From Coturnix japonica (taxonomy: Eukaryota; Chordata; Aves; Galliformes; Phasianidae), in NCBI RefSeq assembly GCF_001577835.2, contig NC_029532.1, forward strand, positions 4,612,512 to 4,676,511: 64,000 bases of DNA, read 5' to 3'. The notes below the pieces were generated by a model. It ran no database searches. It was not told where the DNA came from and worked only from the letters and a program-made list of their open reading frames with translations. This document shows, in pieces, positions 1 through 22,700 of this stretch (position 1 is its first letter; each line of letters begins with the position of its first letter). A program made the position numbers and the translations under genes.

Positions 1-11506
<11,506 letters not shown>

Positions 11507-11529
11507 CAGAAACCAGGTTGGGAAAGAAT

Positions 11530-11535
11530 AATAAA
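11530..11535 (+). terminator. ABL1: Possible proximal poly(A) signal of ABL1
   Basis: An AATAAA lies 24 bases after the ABL1 stop codon. If used it would give an extremely short 3'UTR. Its use is unproven. Confidence 0.3.
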
Positions 11536-13472
11536 GTCACAGTGGGCCAAAGTCAACTGTGGAGAGATTGAACAGCATGTGTGGACTGACCAAGGACTGG
11601 GGCGTTTGGGTTCGGGCTGTGCAAAGACGCACAGACTGTTGATGGATGCCCCAGCTCCAAAGAGCAGGGCTGTGTTCAAGAGGCACTTTCCACCCTCTTA
11701 GCCCAGATTCCCTGTGTTTCATATACTTGTAATCGTCTTATCTGTGGAGTTCCTGCCTTGTGGACTACAAGTCTAAGTGCTGATGTCACGTCATGCCTTT
11801 TGATTAATATTTTATTGTTCTGGACTAAACGTTAAGGCTGAAGCCGGACTGATGGACACTGAGATGCCATCCTCCTCAGGAGGACTTCCTACTGCGTTCT
11901 GCCCCACTGTACACACGGCTGAGTGTCTGAATAGCAATATTTCCTATTGCATTTCTTGGGAGAGCTGCAGCGTGCATCCCTTGCCTGAGTCTGACATTGA
12001 ACCTGGCAGTAATGCGATAGATTTGGAGCCTGAGAGAGGAAGGAGGGGAGGGGGGGGGAAGTTGTTAATGTAACTTTGAGAAATGATAGAATGCTACCAG
12101 TGGTGTTCACTCACATTCTTCCTATGATCCCACCTGCTGCCCTTTATATCAATGTTTTCAGCCTTTCCTTGATGCTGTTGAGCCCAGTTGAGCTGCCTGG
12201 GTTCAAACCCTTCCGGACAGCACCCACTGATGCAGCAGCATTTGCAGATCCCCCACGGTAGCACTTGAGGGCTGGCAGAGGGCTGAAGGAGGACGCTGCT
12301 GCTGCTATTCAGGCTGGTGCTTGGGGCAGGGGGTGACAGAGGAGGTGTGGGAGCATCATCAGGCTGTGCTGAGCAAAGCATCGCTCCGTGGGTGACAGGA
12401 GGGGATAGCTTGGGCCGACTTCAAAGATACCACTGTGCCTGCAGCAGTGTCTTCAGTTGAGCTTGCCCGTCACAGATGGGCAAGAACTGCTGTTTCTCTA
12501 GTTGTATTTGCAGCCTTTTCTGTTCTGTGGGCCTGGTTCCTGTGCTCCTTTGAGAGCGCTGCCCTACCCTTGATGTGCCAGTGCCAGCTCCCTGTGGAGA
12601 GCTCGATGCCGGTACTTTGGGGTTGGAACTGTCATTGCCTTCATGGCTGCGTGGCTGCACCCATCGTATGAGGTTCTGTGAAGATGGCAGCCTCTTTTGG
12701 TGGATCTCCCAAGGAAACGGCCCCAAAATGCTGACAGCAGGGTGGATGGGCTTCCTGCCCACGGCCCTGTAACCTTCCCAACTGATGCAACATGACTGGG
12801 GACTAACTGTGACCTGTGACAATAGTGAAAAAGCAAAGTTTAGGGCTATTAACAGTGCAATTTAACTCTTCTTAACAGTTCCAAACAAGAGGAAAAAAAA
12901 AAAACCTGACATTTTCTACGTCCTGTTTCCCCATAACTCTTGTGGCCCCTCTCGTGTATCTTAAACACTGATTGCCTTCAATTGTATTTTATGCTGTTCT
13001 CCTTGGAGCTGACCTTTTGTATATCGTTTCCAGCAGTTCACTCTGTGTGTTCACGCCGTTCCTCGCCCTCACAAACAGCCCTGACTTCAAAAACCCATGG
13101 CAAACGTTTAACAGAGAAACCACACACTCCTGCCACAGGCTGCCTTTAAAAACTGTAAGAGAAAACAAAACACCTTGGACTGTCTCTTTTCCTGGAGGTA
13201 CTGTTTTTACTTTGATAACATATTGTGCCACTATATTATACATTTGTATCTCGTTATTACACACTTTTGTAGGCTCGTTTTTGTTACGGTGTGTAAATAG
13301 CTCTGTCCTTCATCTCTGTGATTCTTCAGGGGGTTGTTTCCTCTTCCATTCGGTTCAGTACAGGTTGTTGCTGTACACGATTCCGCCTCCTCTCTTTCTC
13401 TGCTTTCTGTTTCGTTTTGATTCATTTCTTTTTTTTGTTTTATTCTGGCCTCTCTTGCGTAGTGTATTTAAA

Positions 13473-13478
13473 AATAAA
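13473..13478 (+). terminator. ABL1: Likely distal poly(A) signal of ABL1
   Basis: A canonical AATAAA, followed about 20 bases on by a GT-rich stretch (cccgtgtttgtc), sits where a ~2 kb 3'UTR would end. Confidence 0.6.
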
Positions 13479-13641
13479 TCAGTGTTGAGGAAAGCCCGTG
13501 TTTGTCTACTAACAAACGTTTGCATGGCAGCTGTGCTGAAGGGCAGGCTTTGGACAGGAGCATCCAGACAGAGCAGCACTGAGGTTAGTATTGAGTGCCA
13601 AGCTGTGTCTGAAATGAGATGCTCTGCCTTAATTAACTGAG

Positions 13642-13707
13642 ATCATAGAATCGCTAAGGCTGGAAAGACCACAAAGATCATCTGATCCAACCATGGTGCC
13701 AAAGAAC
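13642..13707 (-). mobile_element. CR1 LINE 3'-end fragment
   Basis: The piece starts atcatagaatcgctaaggct and continues with a catctgatccaacc-like block. This is the reverse complement of the CR1 3' end, whose tail is ATTCTATGAT. Only about 65 bp remain, so it is a heavily 5'-truncated copy. Confidence 0.75.
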
Positions 13708-14537
13708 AAAGCCGGATGGGAAGGAAGAGAGAGCAGGTGAGAGCGCTGCACCCAAAGCCCTGCAATTGCTCAGTGGTGGTTTTGGGTTCTATACCCAGGT
13801 TGCCCCATTTCAGACCCTCTTACCAACCCCTGGTGCACTCTGAGCCCTGGCACAGGGCATGAGAGCTCAGCAGGAGCTGTGGCTGTGGTGGTGTGGGGCT
13901 GGATCAAGGCTTGAGGATGGTGGATACCTGTGGGCTGAGATGGAGAAGCTCCATCTGCCCACAAATAGAGGAAGATCCATCCCTCTATGCTGGGATGCTC
14001 TGCTGGCGTGGGAAGGCAGAGGTCATTTGACCCAGCTGGGGAAAGCCCTGGGATCTGCCGTGTTGGGAGTGAAAGGGGGATTAAAGGCTAAATTTAGCCA
14101 AGTACAGTAGGAGTTGATTTAACAGATCGATGCATTTAACAGTTTGATTGCTCCAATTTTCAAGGCTATTGAGCTTGAAAGTGAGAGTGCTCTAGGGGAA
14201 AAATAGCTGTGTTTGTGTTTTTGTTTTGCTTTTTGTGTCTTGGAAATTACAACGTTGGCTCTTTTAAGTTTCCCTTTAATGTCATCCTGCCTTGTTTTTT
14301 GAGCAGTTCCTTGTCATAAGATGGGAAATGTGGTCAATGATTTGTGCATAACTTTTTCCCCACGATTGCAGCTGTGTTGGTGCTGGGGATGTGTGGAAGC
14401 TCAGCTCGTCCCATGTCTGATGAAGGGCAGCTCCTTGCCTTGCCCTTGGCTGTGCACTGATCCACCTCTGTTAAAGGTCCCATCTGTGCTCCCCATCCCT
14501 CCCATTCCAGCACAGGGGTAAAATTGATCACTGCGTA

Positions 14538-14543
14538 TTTATT
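14538..14543 (-). terminator. QRFP: Possible poly(A) signal of QRFP
   Basis: AATAAA on the minus strand, about 1.08 kb past the QRFP stop. It is the first canonical signal I noticed downstream, but nothing else supports its use. Confidence 0.3.
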
Positions 14544-15618
14544 GATGTTATGAACACTTGAAAGAAAGGAGGAAGAAAGAAATGTTGCCATAGAAACATC
14601 GATATACAACCTCCCATCCCCAGCACTGGGGGAGAACAGTGCGCCCACCCCCCTGTGCCCCTTGGGGGGCTTGTGGGGAGCAGAGGAGAGCTCAGAATTG
14701 GTTTGGAGGGTGCAATTTAGCGCTTGCAAATAGTTGCCCTGCTGCACTTCTGTGTGCCTGCCATCAAACAGGAGCATCGTTTGGTGCTGAGCTTGCCCTG
14801 AGTGAGGCAGCTGGAGCTGGCATTGCCAACACCTCGGCTTTACCAGGAGCAAAGGGAAGTGTTGGCATTAGCAGTGCTGAATCTGCCCCAAGGAGAAGGC
14901 AGAATGGCTGTGGGGCTGCTTGGGGGGTGGGGGTTCTTCCCTAAACTGCTGCCCCTTTGGCACTGGAGCCAAAGGGACCCAGGACTGTGGCACCTGGGGC
15001 TGTTCCAGCCTCTCTGCAGTGCTGGGCTGGATGGGAGGGTGTAGGTGAGGGCAGGAGGGGACAAGGATGCTGGAGGTCAGTCACCGCTGTGCCACCCGCT
15101 GCATCAGGTCGGTGCAGGGCAGGTTTGTGTGCTCACATGGGGATGTCTAAGGGCTAAGACGCTCTCCAGCCCTGTTGCCGTGTCTGGGTTGGCACACAGG
15201 AGCTCACTCATGCAAGTGGCATTGTGACACTAAGCAGAATTTGCTGCCGGAGGGGCTTCTCGTTAATAGGAAGGAGAGCGCAGAGCTGCTCCACACCCAC
15301 GGCCGTGCTTGGGCTGTCCCCGTGGGGACTGTCACTGCAGCATCACCCCGCTGCAGCCCTGCAGTGCACCTCCCTGGGTCTCCAACTACAGTCCCAGCAT
15401 GGCATGCACAGCTCTGGGACCCATCCAACACAGAAGGAAGGGATGCGGGACTCCCTCCTCTTCTTCCATCTCTGAGGCTGGGAGATGTGGGGCAGGGCTG
15501 AGTGCGAAGCAAACAGGCTGCCTCCCTTCCCCAGGGCACCCCAGCAGCCGCCCTGCAGCATCCTTTGCTCCACGGCGAGTCGTCAGGAATGGTGGGGACG
15601 CGGCTCACCCCGCAGCCC

Positions 15619-15981
15619 TCACCTCCCAAAGCGGAAAGCGAAGCCCCCTTTCTTCCTGCTGTATCCATTGAGCTCCTCAGCCAGGTTCCCCAGCGTTCCG
15701 CCACCTCCACGCTTCTCCGAGCCCTCCTGCCGTCCCCGTGTGCCCACACTGTGCTGCTGCCCGTAGCCCCGCAGCCCCCTGGCGATGCCCAGCAGTGTGC
15801 CCAGCTCCTCGCTTCGCCGCCGCATCGGGGCTGCCCACACACAGGGACCCGCAGCCTCAGCTCCTCTCCAGCGTGGCTCCAGCACATCCTCAGGGTGTCG
15901 GGGCTGGTGGTGCTGGTGGGGTGGGCAGCAGGCTGCCAGGCTCAGTAGGATGAGGCAGGACAGAGAATAGGATGCTCTCAT
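15619..15981 (-). CDS. QRFP: QRFP, pyroglutamylated RFamide peptide (26RFa) precursor
   Basis: This encodes the secreted prohormone of QRFP/26RFa, the ligand of GPR103, which acts in hypothalamic control of feeding. The 120-residue reading frame starts MRASYSLSCLILLSLAACC, a signal peptide. It ends LAEELNGYSRKKGGFAFRF followed by Gly-Arg and the stop, and that Gly is the amide donor. The C-terminal block matches the family (human NLAEELNGYSRKKGGFSFRF). A Lys-Arg cleavage site before GGGGTLGNL would release a 27-residue amide. A single Arg before QEGSEKR would give a longer peptide with an N-terminal Gln able to become pyroglutamate. The middle of the precursor is poorly conserved, as usual. 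The coding region is one exon, the start is the first Met of the frame, and the place between ABL1 and FIBCD1 on the minus strand matches human. The residue before the final FRF is Ala, where I recall Ser or Thr in other species. Confidence 0.93.
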   Translation of the reverse strand: MRASYSLSCLILLSLAACCPPHQHHQPRHPEDVLEPRWRGAEAAGPCVWAAPMRRRSEELGTLLGIARGLRGYGQQHSVGTRGRQEGSEKRGGGGTLGNLAEELNGYSRKKGGFAFRFGR

Positions 15982-17560
15982 CTGGGGGGAGCACAGGGAG
16001 GGAGAGAGGTGGTAAAGTGCTCAGCATCCTTGGGGGTATCAAGGGCTTCTTTCAATGGAGCATCCTATCCGTGGAGCATCTGAGCCAGGGAGCCTTCCCT
16101 CTATGGAGCATGCCCGCTACGGAGCATCCCCTGGTCACGCTATGGGGCAGACACCCATATATGTGCTGCAGCACCCTTAAAGCAACCAGAAACCTCCCCA
16201 CTACAACCCCTCACTGAGCTGCTCTCTCTGCAGCTTCATCCTCCTTCTCTCCCTTCCTCTCTTCACTCCACGCTCTGCCTGCAGCCCTGCAGTCCCTCCC
16301 CTGGTCCTCTGCCAGGCCTGGCAGGTTCAGGTTGGCTGCACGGGGCTGTTAACGGGGCAGGCTGATGGGAGCAGCTGATGGGAGCTGCAGCCTCGTGCTC
16401 CTCTTAGCAGCACTGCGGGGAGGACTTAAGTGCGTTCACCTGAGCAGCGCTCAGCTCTGAGTGCGCAGGTCCCACCTGCAGCGCCCAACTAATGCGTGCA
16501 GGGGAAGGAGCTCGCAGCCATTGTGCTGCTTTATGGGGCTGAGCGGTGCCCGGGTGACCTTGGGCAGCTCTGCAAAACTTCAGAGAAGGAGAACGGAGTT
16601 TTTTCCTTTTATTTTCAGGAGCTGCTGCCTTAGAAATCACTGCTGGTGGCAGGGGATGGGCTGCCTCCCCCACTCGGGTGCTCTGCTCACCTGCAGACCC
16701 CGCTGAGCCCAAAGCACTGTGGATCCCAGCTCCCGTCCTGCTTTGGGTTTTGCTTTGGGGCGCTCTGTGCCTCCATCCCACCTTGCTCCCAACCTGGGCA
16801 CTCCCAGCACAAACCCAAACCCAGGGAGCGCCTTGCCCTGCACCAGCCCCATCCCATCCCATCCCATCCCATCCCATCCCGGGCTGTTCCCACTCCTGCA
16901 GCCCATGGACGTGTCTCTGCTGTCCCCATCACTCACCTCTCTGCCTTGGGCGATGCCCAGCACCTGGCCCTGCTCCGCGCTGCCCTGAGTGTATCCAGGT
17001 TGAGCTGGACATTAAATAGCTGCGGGTGCTAATTGCCTCGTGCTGGAGGCTGGGCTGCTGCGGGGAGGTGGGGGGACAGAGGGGATGTGGCTGGCCAAGC
17101 CACTACAACAGGGTTAATGAGCCGCCTTCATTTGTGGCTTCGTTATGAGCAGGAGCTGTGCTCTTGGCTGGGAGCCAGTGGCAGTGATGCTGGTTGGGGA
17201 CACGAGCACTTCCACCTGCACTCGATGTGTGTGTGTCACTGCGGGTCCAGCTGGGTGTGCAGACCCTGCAGACACTCCTGAACTCCTAAACCCACTCAGG
17301 ACCCATTCCCGCATGGAGAAGCCCCTTTGTTCCCACCCAATGCTCACAGCTGGTCCCCAGCCCCAGCCCTTGGCTGCCCCCTCCCACATCCTGGGATGGA
17401 GGTGAGCAGTGAGTGAAGGGATCTGGGATCCCACTCAGTGCTGTGCCCAGCCACACACTGTGGCTTTCCCATAGGTTTGGGTTCCCTGTAATGTTCCCAA
17501 ACAGCTGCCAGGTACCACCATCCTTCTGCTGGTGGCCCCGTGCTGTCACCATAGAGGAGA
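15982..17560. other. Region between QRFP and the FIBCD1 3' end
   Basis: This presumably holds the QRFP upstream and 5' noncoding sequence. I recognise no TATA box or exon. It contains a short loose repetition of ggagcat near 16057-16130 and the (ATCCC)n run at 16851. Confidence 0.5.
16851..16880. repeat. (ATCCC)n pentanucleotide repeat
   Basis: Six perfect tandem copies of ATCCC. Confidence 0.95.
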
Positions 17561-19493
17561 GCACACCGGTAACGATGAGTTCCTTTTATTAAGGAGTTCA
17601 GAAAGTCCACATGGACAGCGCTGGACACCACTCACACACAATGGAGACCTCACGGCACAGCAACACGACGTGACGGCTGCAGGGAGGGACGTGGCTGTGC
17701 TCCATCCCCGGAGCCACACGCTGCCCCTTCTGTCCCCAGCACCAGGCTGCAGCTGTGCCATCCCCTCATGTCCCCATGGCCATCACTGGTGGCACTGGGA
17801 GTGGGTTCATCCCAGCCTGGGGTTATTGACTGAGTGCCATGTGCACTCCCAGCACTCATCCTGGAGAATCCATCGTCTCGGGTTGTATGGAATTAACCTC
17901 TCGTGCAATGAGAAACAAACTCATTTGGGAGTCCTGGGTGGGATGGGTAGGACGCAGGGAAGTGCTACCAACACACTACAACACCCCATTCCTGACCCTT
18001 CAGAGCTTGGGACCACAAGGACCCCACAGACGGGCTCTGGGTCCCTCCTCCCAAAGGCAAATGCTACACAAACCAGCTACGTCTGACCCACCGAAATCAA
18101 CGAGCTAACAGCAAAGGTGGGCATGGCCCCACAGCCCCTTGAGGTGCAGCTGCTGCCCTGTGTGGGGTGGGTTTGGTTGGATGTGAGCAGTGCAGTGTCT
18201 CAGGGTGGTCCCAGCACATTGTGTGTCCCCAGACCCCACAGGGCAGAGGGATGGAGAATCACCCGCAGGAGGAAGCTCTCATCTGGTGTGGAATGAGAGC
18301 AGGGAAGGCTTAAGAAAAGGAGCACGTCGGGAAGCGCAGAGCTGCTGCTGCGGGAATGAACCTTTGATCTCACTCTGCTTTGGGTTCCTTTGCAGAACAA
18401 CACTGGGGCTGCCTTCCCCTCCTTGGGGCGCTCCAGCTGTTCTCTGTAGGGTTGGGGTCAGTTGTGTGGCTGTATCCTCAGTGCTGTGGGAAATGATGCA
18501 AAGGTGCAGGGGGTCCTGGCTTCCCCTCCCCCCACACCAGCTTTTTTGGGGTTTTTTTTGGACAAAAGCCCCCATTGGAGTCCTTGTGGGAGCCTCTCCT
18601 GTTCCTATGGGGTCGGGGCTGCTGCACCCCTCGGCATCACGGTGCCTGGTGGGCTGAGGATGCAGCCCCGTTATCAGCGCCCTGCAGATGCTAAGCCCCA
18701 CTCAGGGCTGCTTTTTGCAAAACCTTAATGGGATTTGAAGAAACGAAAGGCTTTGAATATCTGCAGGTGCAGAGGCAGAGCTGGAGCGTGGCTCATCGGG
18801 GATGGAAATGAATGCGAGTCACCGGGTGGGGGGCTCTGTGGGGGTGCTGCTGAAGCAGAGGGCAAGGTCAGAGAGTCTGGATGGTGAAAACCCATCGCGT
18901 GTCCTGGACAGGAGCTGTGCAGGGAAGGCAGAGCTGTACTGGGGGGTTGAGCCTTCCTTGCTTCCTCCTCTTCCTCCTGTTCTCTGCTTCCCTGATGCCA
19001 CCATGCAGCTTTGTGCCGTGCTTGGCTGTGGGCATCCATCCCTGCAGCGCTGTGCCCATACGCTGTGCAGCTCCGTGAGCAGGGGGCAGTGAGGTCTGTA
19101 GGTGTCCCTTCCCCTCTCCAAGGGAGGAGAGGAGAATATTTGCAGGCAGAGTAAGAATCACTGGTGTGAGCACCAACCCAGCAGAGCCCTCCGTGTCCTC
19201 AGTAGCACCGTGGGGGCTCAGTGCCCCAGAAATGGCCTCCAGCCCCCTCAGCCCCCTCCCCTCCCTGTGCACTGCTCCCCAAATCCCCACTGCACCACGA
19301 GCATCAAGAGTGACCCAGGGAGGGGACACCCATCCCGGTGGGAAACAGAGGGGTCAGGACAAAGCCATTGTCCCCAATGGGGAGATGCTCCCACAGGACC
19401 CCAGGGCAGGACGGTGGCATGGGGTGCACCAGGAGGAGGGGAACCATGGGGCAGTGGGGAGGGCAGGGGTCAGGGAGGGGCTCTGTCCATCCG
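17561..19493 (-). other. FIBCD1: Presumed FIBCD1 3'UTR
   Basis: This is the minus-strand sequence after the FIBCD1 stop, with no coding signal. Its right edge is the stop codon. The left edge is inferred from the minus-strand AATAAA at 17585-17590. Confidence 0.5.
17585..17590 (-). terminator. FIBCD1: Likely poly(A) signal of FIBCD1
   Basis: On the minus strand this reads AATAAA. About 25 bases further on comes the GT-rich ggtgtgctctcc, which suits a downstream element. It would give a 3'UTR of about 1.9 kb. Confidence 0.55.
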
Positions 19494-19753
19494 CTAATTC
19501 TCCTCCCGGACGGGTCGGATCTTCATCTCAGTGAACTTAAGGGAGTATTGCCAGCCGGTCCAGGAGGACCACTCGATGCCGTCAGCATAGGAGCTGTGGT
19601 GACCCTTGAGGTACTGCCCGTTGAGGTTAGAGGTGTGGCAGTTGCGGTACCACCATGCGCCGTGGTAGAACGCAGCACAGTTGTTCTCTGAGTGGTCGTT
19701 GTCCAGGTCCTTGGTGGTGAACTTCATCCCGTTGTGCTTCAGGAAGGAATCTC
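19494..19753 (-). CDS. FIBCD1: FIBCD1 exon 7 (last; ligand pocket)
   Basis: It encodes [19 protein letters not shown] through RPVREEN and TAG (residues about 375-460). It carries the Ca-binding DLDND segment, the NCHTSNLNG pocket loop and [20 protein letters not shown]. Confidence 0.96.
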
Positions 19754-22700
19754 CTGCCGCAGGTAAAAGGAGCCGTCAAGGGCCCTCCCCACCCCTCTCC
19801 CTGCCCCCCCAAAGCCCCGTGCACCCCAATGGAGCTTCTTGGTGCCGTATGGGGCACTCACCATTCAACCACATCCACCTTCTGTCAGTGGATGGGATTT
19901 GGTCCCCTGTGGAGCCCTACCTGCCGTCCCCGAGTAGTCGGCGATGGAGATGGGGTACCCATCCTCCTCGGGGTCAACAGAGAAGATCCCCACACCAAAG
20001 CTGCCGTAATGTGCGAAGGCGGTGCCGTTGTCAAAGTCCTCCAGGTCAATGCGCAGCTCGTAGCTGCCCTGCACCGTCAGCACGTGGATCCTCTTCAGCC
20101 CTACATGGAATGGGGTGAGCAGGGTATAGGGGGGGTCCTTGGGATGCACTGATCCCCACTTCCAGCCCCCACTGCCATGGCCAAGGATGTGTGCAGCCCA
20201 TGGGCAAACGGCAGCACCGCTCACCTGCCTATTGCTGCCTATTGCCCTGTGCTCCCTGTGGCTGCCTGGCTATGGCATGTGGGACATGTGTACTGGCTCA
20301 GCCATCGGGGTGCATTGGTTCAGACACTGTTTTGACCATTGGGTGCATTGGTTCAGTCACTGGGTGCACTGGTTTGGCTATTTGAGTGTGCTGGCTCAGC
20401 CATTGGGTGCACCATTTTGGCCACTGTGTGCATTGGCTTGGCCATCAGGGTGCATTGATTTAGCTATCTGGGTGTGCTGGCTCAGCCACTGGCTGCATTG
20501 GTTTGACCACTGGAGTGCATCGGTTTGCAAAGGACACCCCCTCACCTAACCAGTGCTCTCCTGTCAGCTTCCCAAAGCCATCCCGGTACGCTTCCCAGCC
20601 ACGGAAGAAGTTGACAGAGCCATCCTCCCTTCGTTGGAACACCTGGGGAGACACAGGGGAAGGCAGAAGCTCCGAGCTCAGCCCAGCTGTTCTCTCCTCC
20701 CCTTCCCCCCCCCAGCATCTCATGCCTTGTGTGTTTTGTCCTCTTTTATCTTCAGTTTCGAGTTTGATTTATTGACAACGATCCAGAAAACGCTGCTCCC
20801 CCGCCTGACCATTCGAACGTAATTAAACCTCCAGCCCTGGATTAATTGCATTAAACTTGGCCGCTCCATCCTGCCTGGAGGGGAACGGAGCCGGCGAGAT
20901 GGCCCCGGGCTGCCCCTGCCCTTGGAGCCACCCAGATCTGTCTTTCCCATTGCCCATCCATGGGACACCCATTGCCCGGCTGCTTTGGGGCCGGGTGTGA
21001 TGGGGCTGGGCGCGGATCCAGTGCCGATCCTGCTGTACTTACCTTCTAGAATTAGAGCCTTAATTTTAATCCTTGCACTGAGCGCTTGAGAAGCTGCTGC
21101 TAAACCCATTTAAAGGGGTTTTTCGGTGGGTGAGGGGGCGGCGGGGTTGGCTGGGAGCCCCGAGCTGATCTCCCCACGCCGTACCGCGCAGGGAAGGCAG
21201 CAGCGGTGATGTTGATGCTCTCATTTAATCGGCTTTGACCCGAGGTTGTAAATAGGCCAATTGCTCTGGAAAGCGCACGGGACACATCTTCATTAGCTGA
21301 GCCCCGGCGCGGCGCGGTGATTACCGAGCTGTCGGCAGCTCAGGGCTGGGACCGGCATCATAGGGACCCCGAGAGCCCCACTGTCCCCACATTTGGCTGC
21401 AGGAATCCCATAACACTGGAATTCCGAGCTGGTGTGCGGTCCCTCCTTGTGCATCCCACAGGGGACAGGGAAGGGAAGTGATGGGTCTTGGTGGGCTCTG
21501 GGGGTCCGCACACAAGGGGATGTAGGGCCAGGGCTGGAGGTGGGGGGAGCTGGGGAGCAGGGCCGGCTGTGCTCGCAGCACGGGCTGCCCGTTCCTTCCC
21601 TCCTCATGAAATATGCATCGCCCCCTCTTAAGCAAAAAGGATTTCCTTCCCCGCTTTCAAGCTTAGGTTGAAATATTCATCGTCCCGGCTCGCTGCCCGG
21701 CTGCTCAGCAGAGCGGGGCAGGATCTGGGAATGCAGAGAGCCGGGAAAATGGGCAAAATCAAGAAGAAAAGGACGAGTGCCACCTTCCTTTGGGGTCAGC
21801 GTCCCCACGGGCACCGCCAGGAGAGCATCGCGGGGCGGAGATGCTGAGGTGCAGCCTGGCAATGATGAGACAGCGCAGAGCTTTGCAAAGAGCCCGGCAT
21901 AAGAAGCAGCATCCTCAGGCGATGGGAAGGCCGTGCTGCCCTCAGTCACACCGTTATTGCTTTAATAAAGAGCCAGGAGCGGAGGGTCGAGGGGGAAATA
22001 TCAGCGTGCTGCCCCGCGCTGCGAGGCGGTCAGCCCCGGTGAGCTGCAATTAATGGCAGTGAGGATGCTCCCGTGTGCTGGGAATGGGTGTCCGTGTGTC
22101 CCTGTGTCCCTGCAGCTGGGGACGTGCCGGGCACCCCCATCTTCCCCTGCCAAAGCTCTTGCAGCTGAAGGCTTAGCTCAGCAGCTCCCGAACCCAAATG
22201 GATTCAGCTGCTTCCACCCACCCACCCACATGCAAATAAGCCCAAATGTCAGGAGTACAGCTCCAAAGGAGGAAATTTACCAGGCTCTGTACAACAGCAT
22301 CCTTACCTGGAGCCCCGATGTGCCCCAGCACCACGGATAGGTGAGTCCCCCACAGCCCATGGGGACATCGGGGAGCAGGGCTGGGCTGTGCCATGGGGCA
22401 GGGGGATGGGAGAGCTCCGGGTGCTCTGACCCACAGTGCTGGGATGCAGAACAGGCTTTGGCCCTTTGTCCCCCATCAAGGCTGTGGCTCATGATGTGCA
22501 ATCACTTCCTTTGCACCCTCCTGGCCCCGTTGGAGCCTTCCCAGCTGCAGCAGCTTTAAATAAACCTCTGAGTGTCTGGCTAATCACCTTGGGCTGCTCT
22601 TCAGGCAGCTCTTGAGTGTGTGGCTGGGGGAGGTTGTGCATGAGATTTGCAAGGACCCACTATGCCCTGGGAACTGGAGTGCTCCCTCTGTGCCCTCTCT

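Larger units (their letters stand above)
11507..13500 (+). other. ABL1: ABL1 3'UTR
   Basis: This region follows the stop codon. It contains an A-run at 12893-12904 that could cause internal oligo-dT priming, and T-rich blocks near 13420-13440. Its approximate 2 kb length fits the long 3'UTR known for mammalian ABL1. The right end is inferred from the poly(A) signal at 13473. Confidence 0.7.
13501..15618. other. ABL1-QRFP intergenic region
   Basis: A 2.1 kb stretch with one CR1 scrap at its left end and an AT-rich unique block at about 14090-14310. A TTTATT at 14538-14543 reads AATAAA on the minus strand and might end the QRFP transcript. I see no gene. Confidence 0.6.

Noticed and set aside
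12972-13640. 222-codon frame at the end of the ABL1 3'UTR
   Set aside because: Cys/Phe/Leu-rich translation of T-rich UTR sequence that runs through the poly(A) signal. It is not a protein.
15204-15887. 227-codon minus-strand frame overlapping QRFP
   Set aside because: It is in a different frame from the recognised QRFP peptide and has no similarity of its own.
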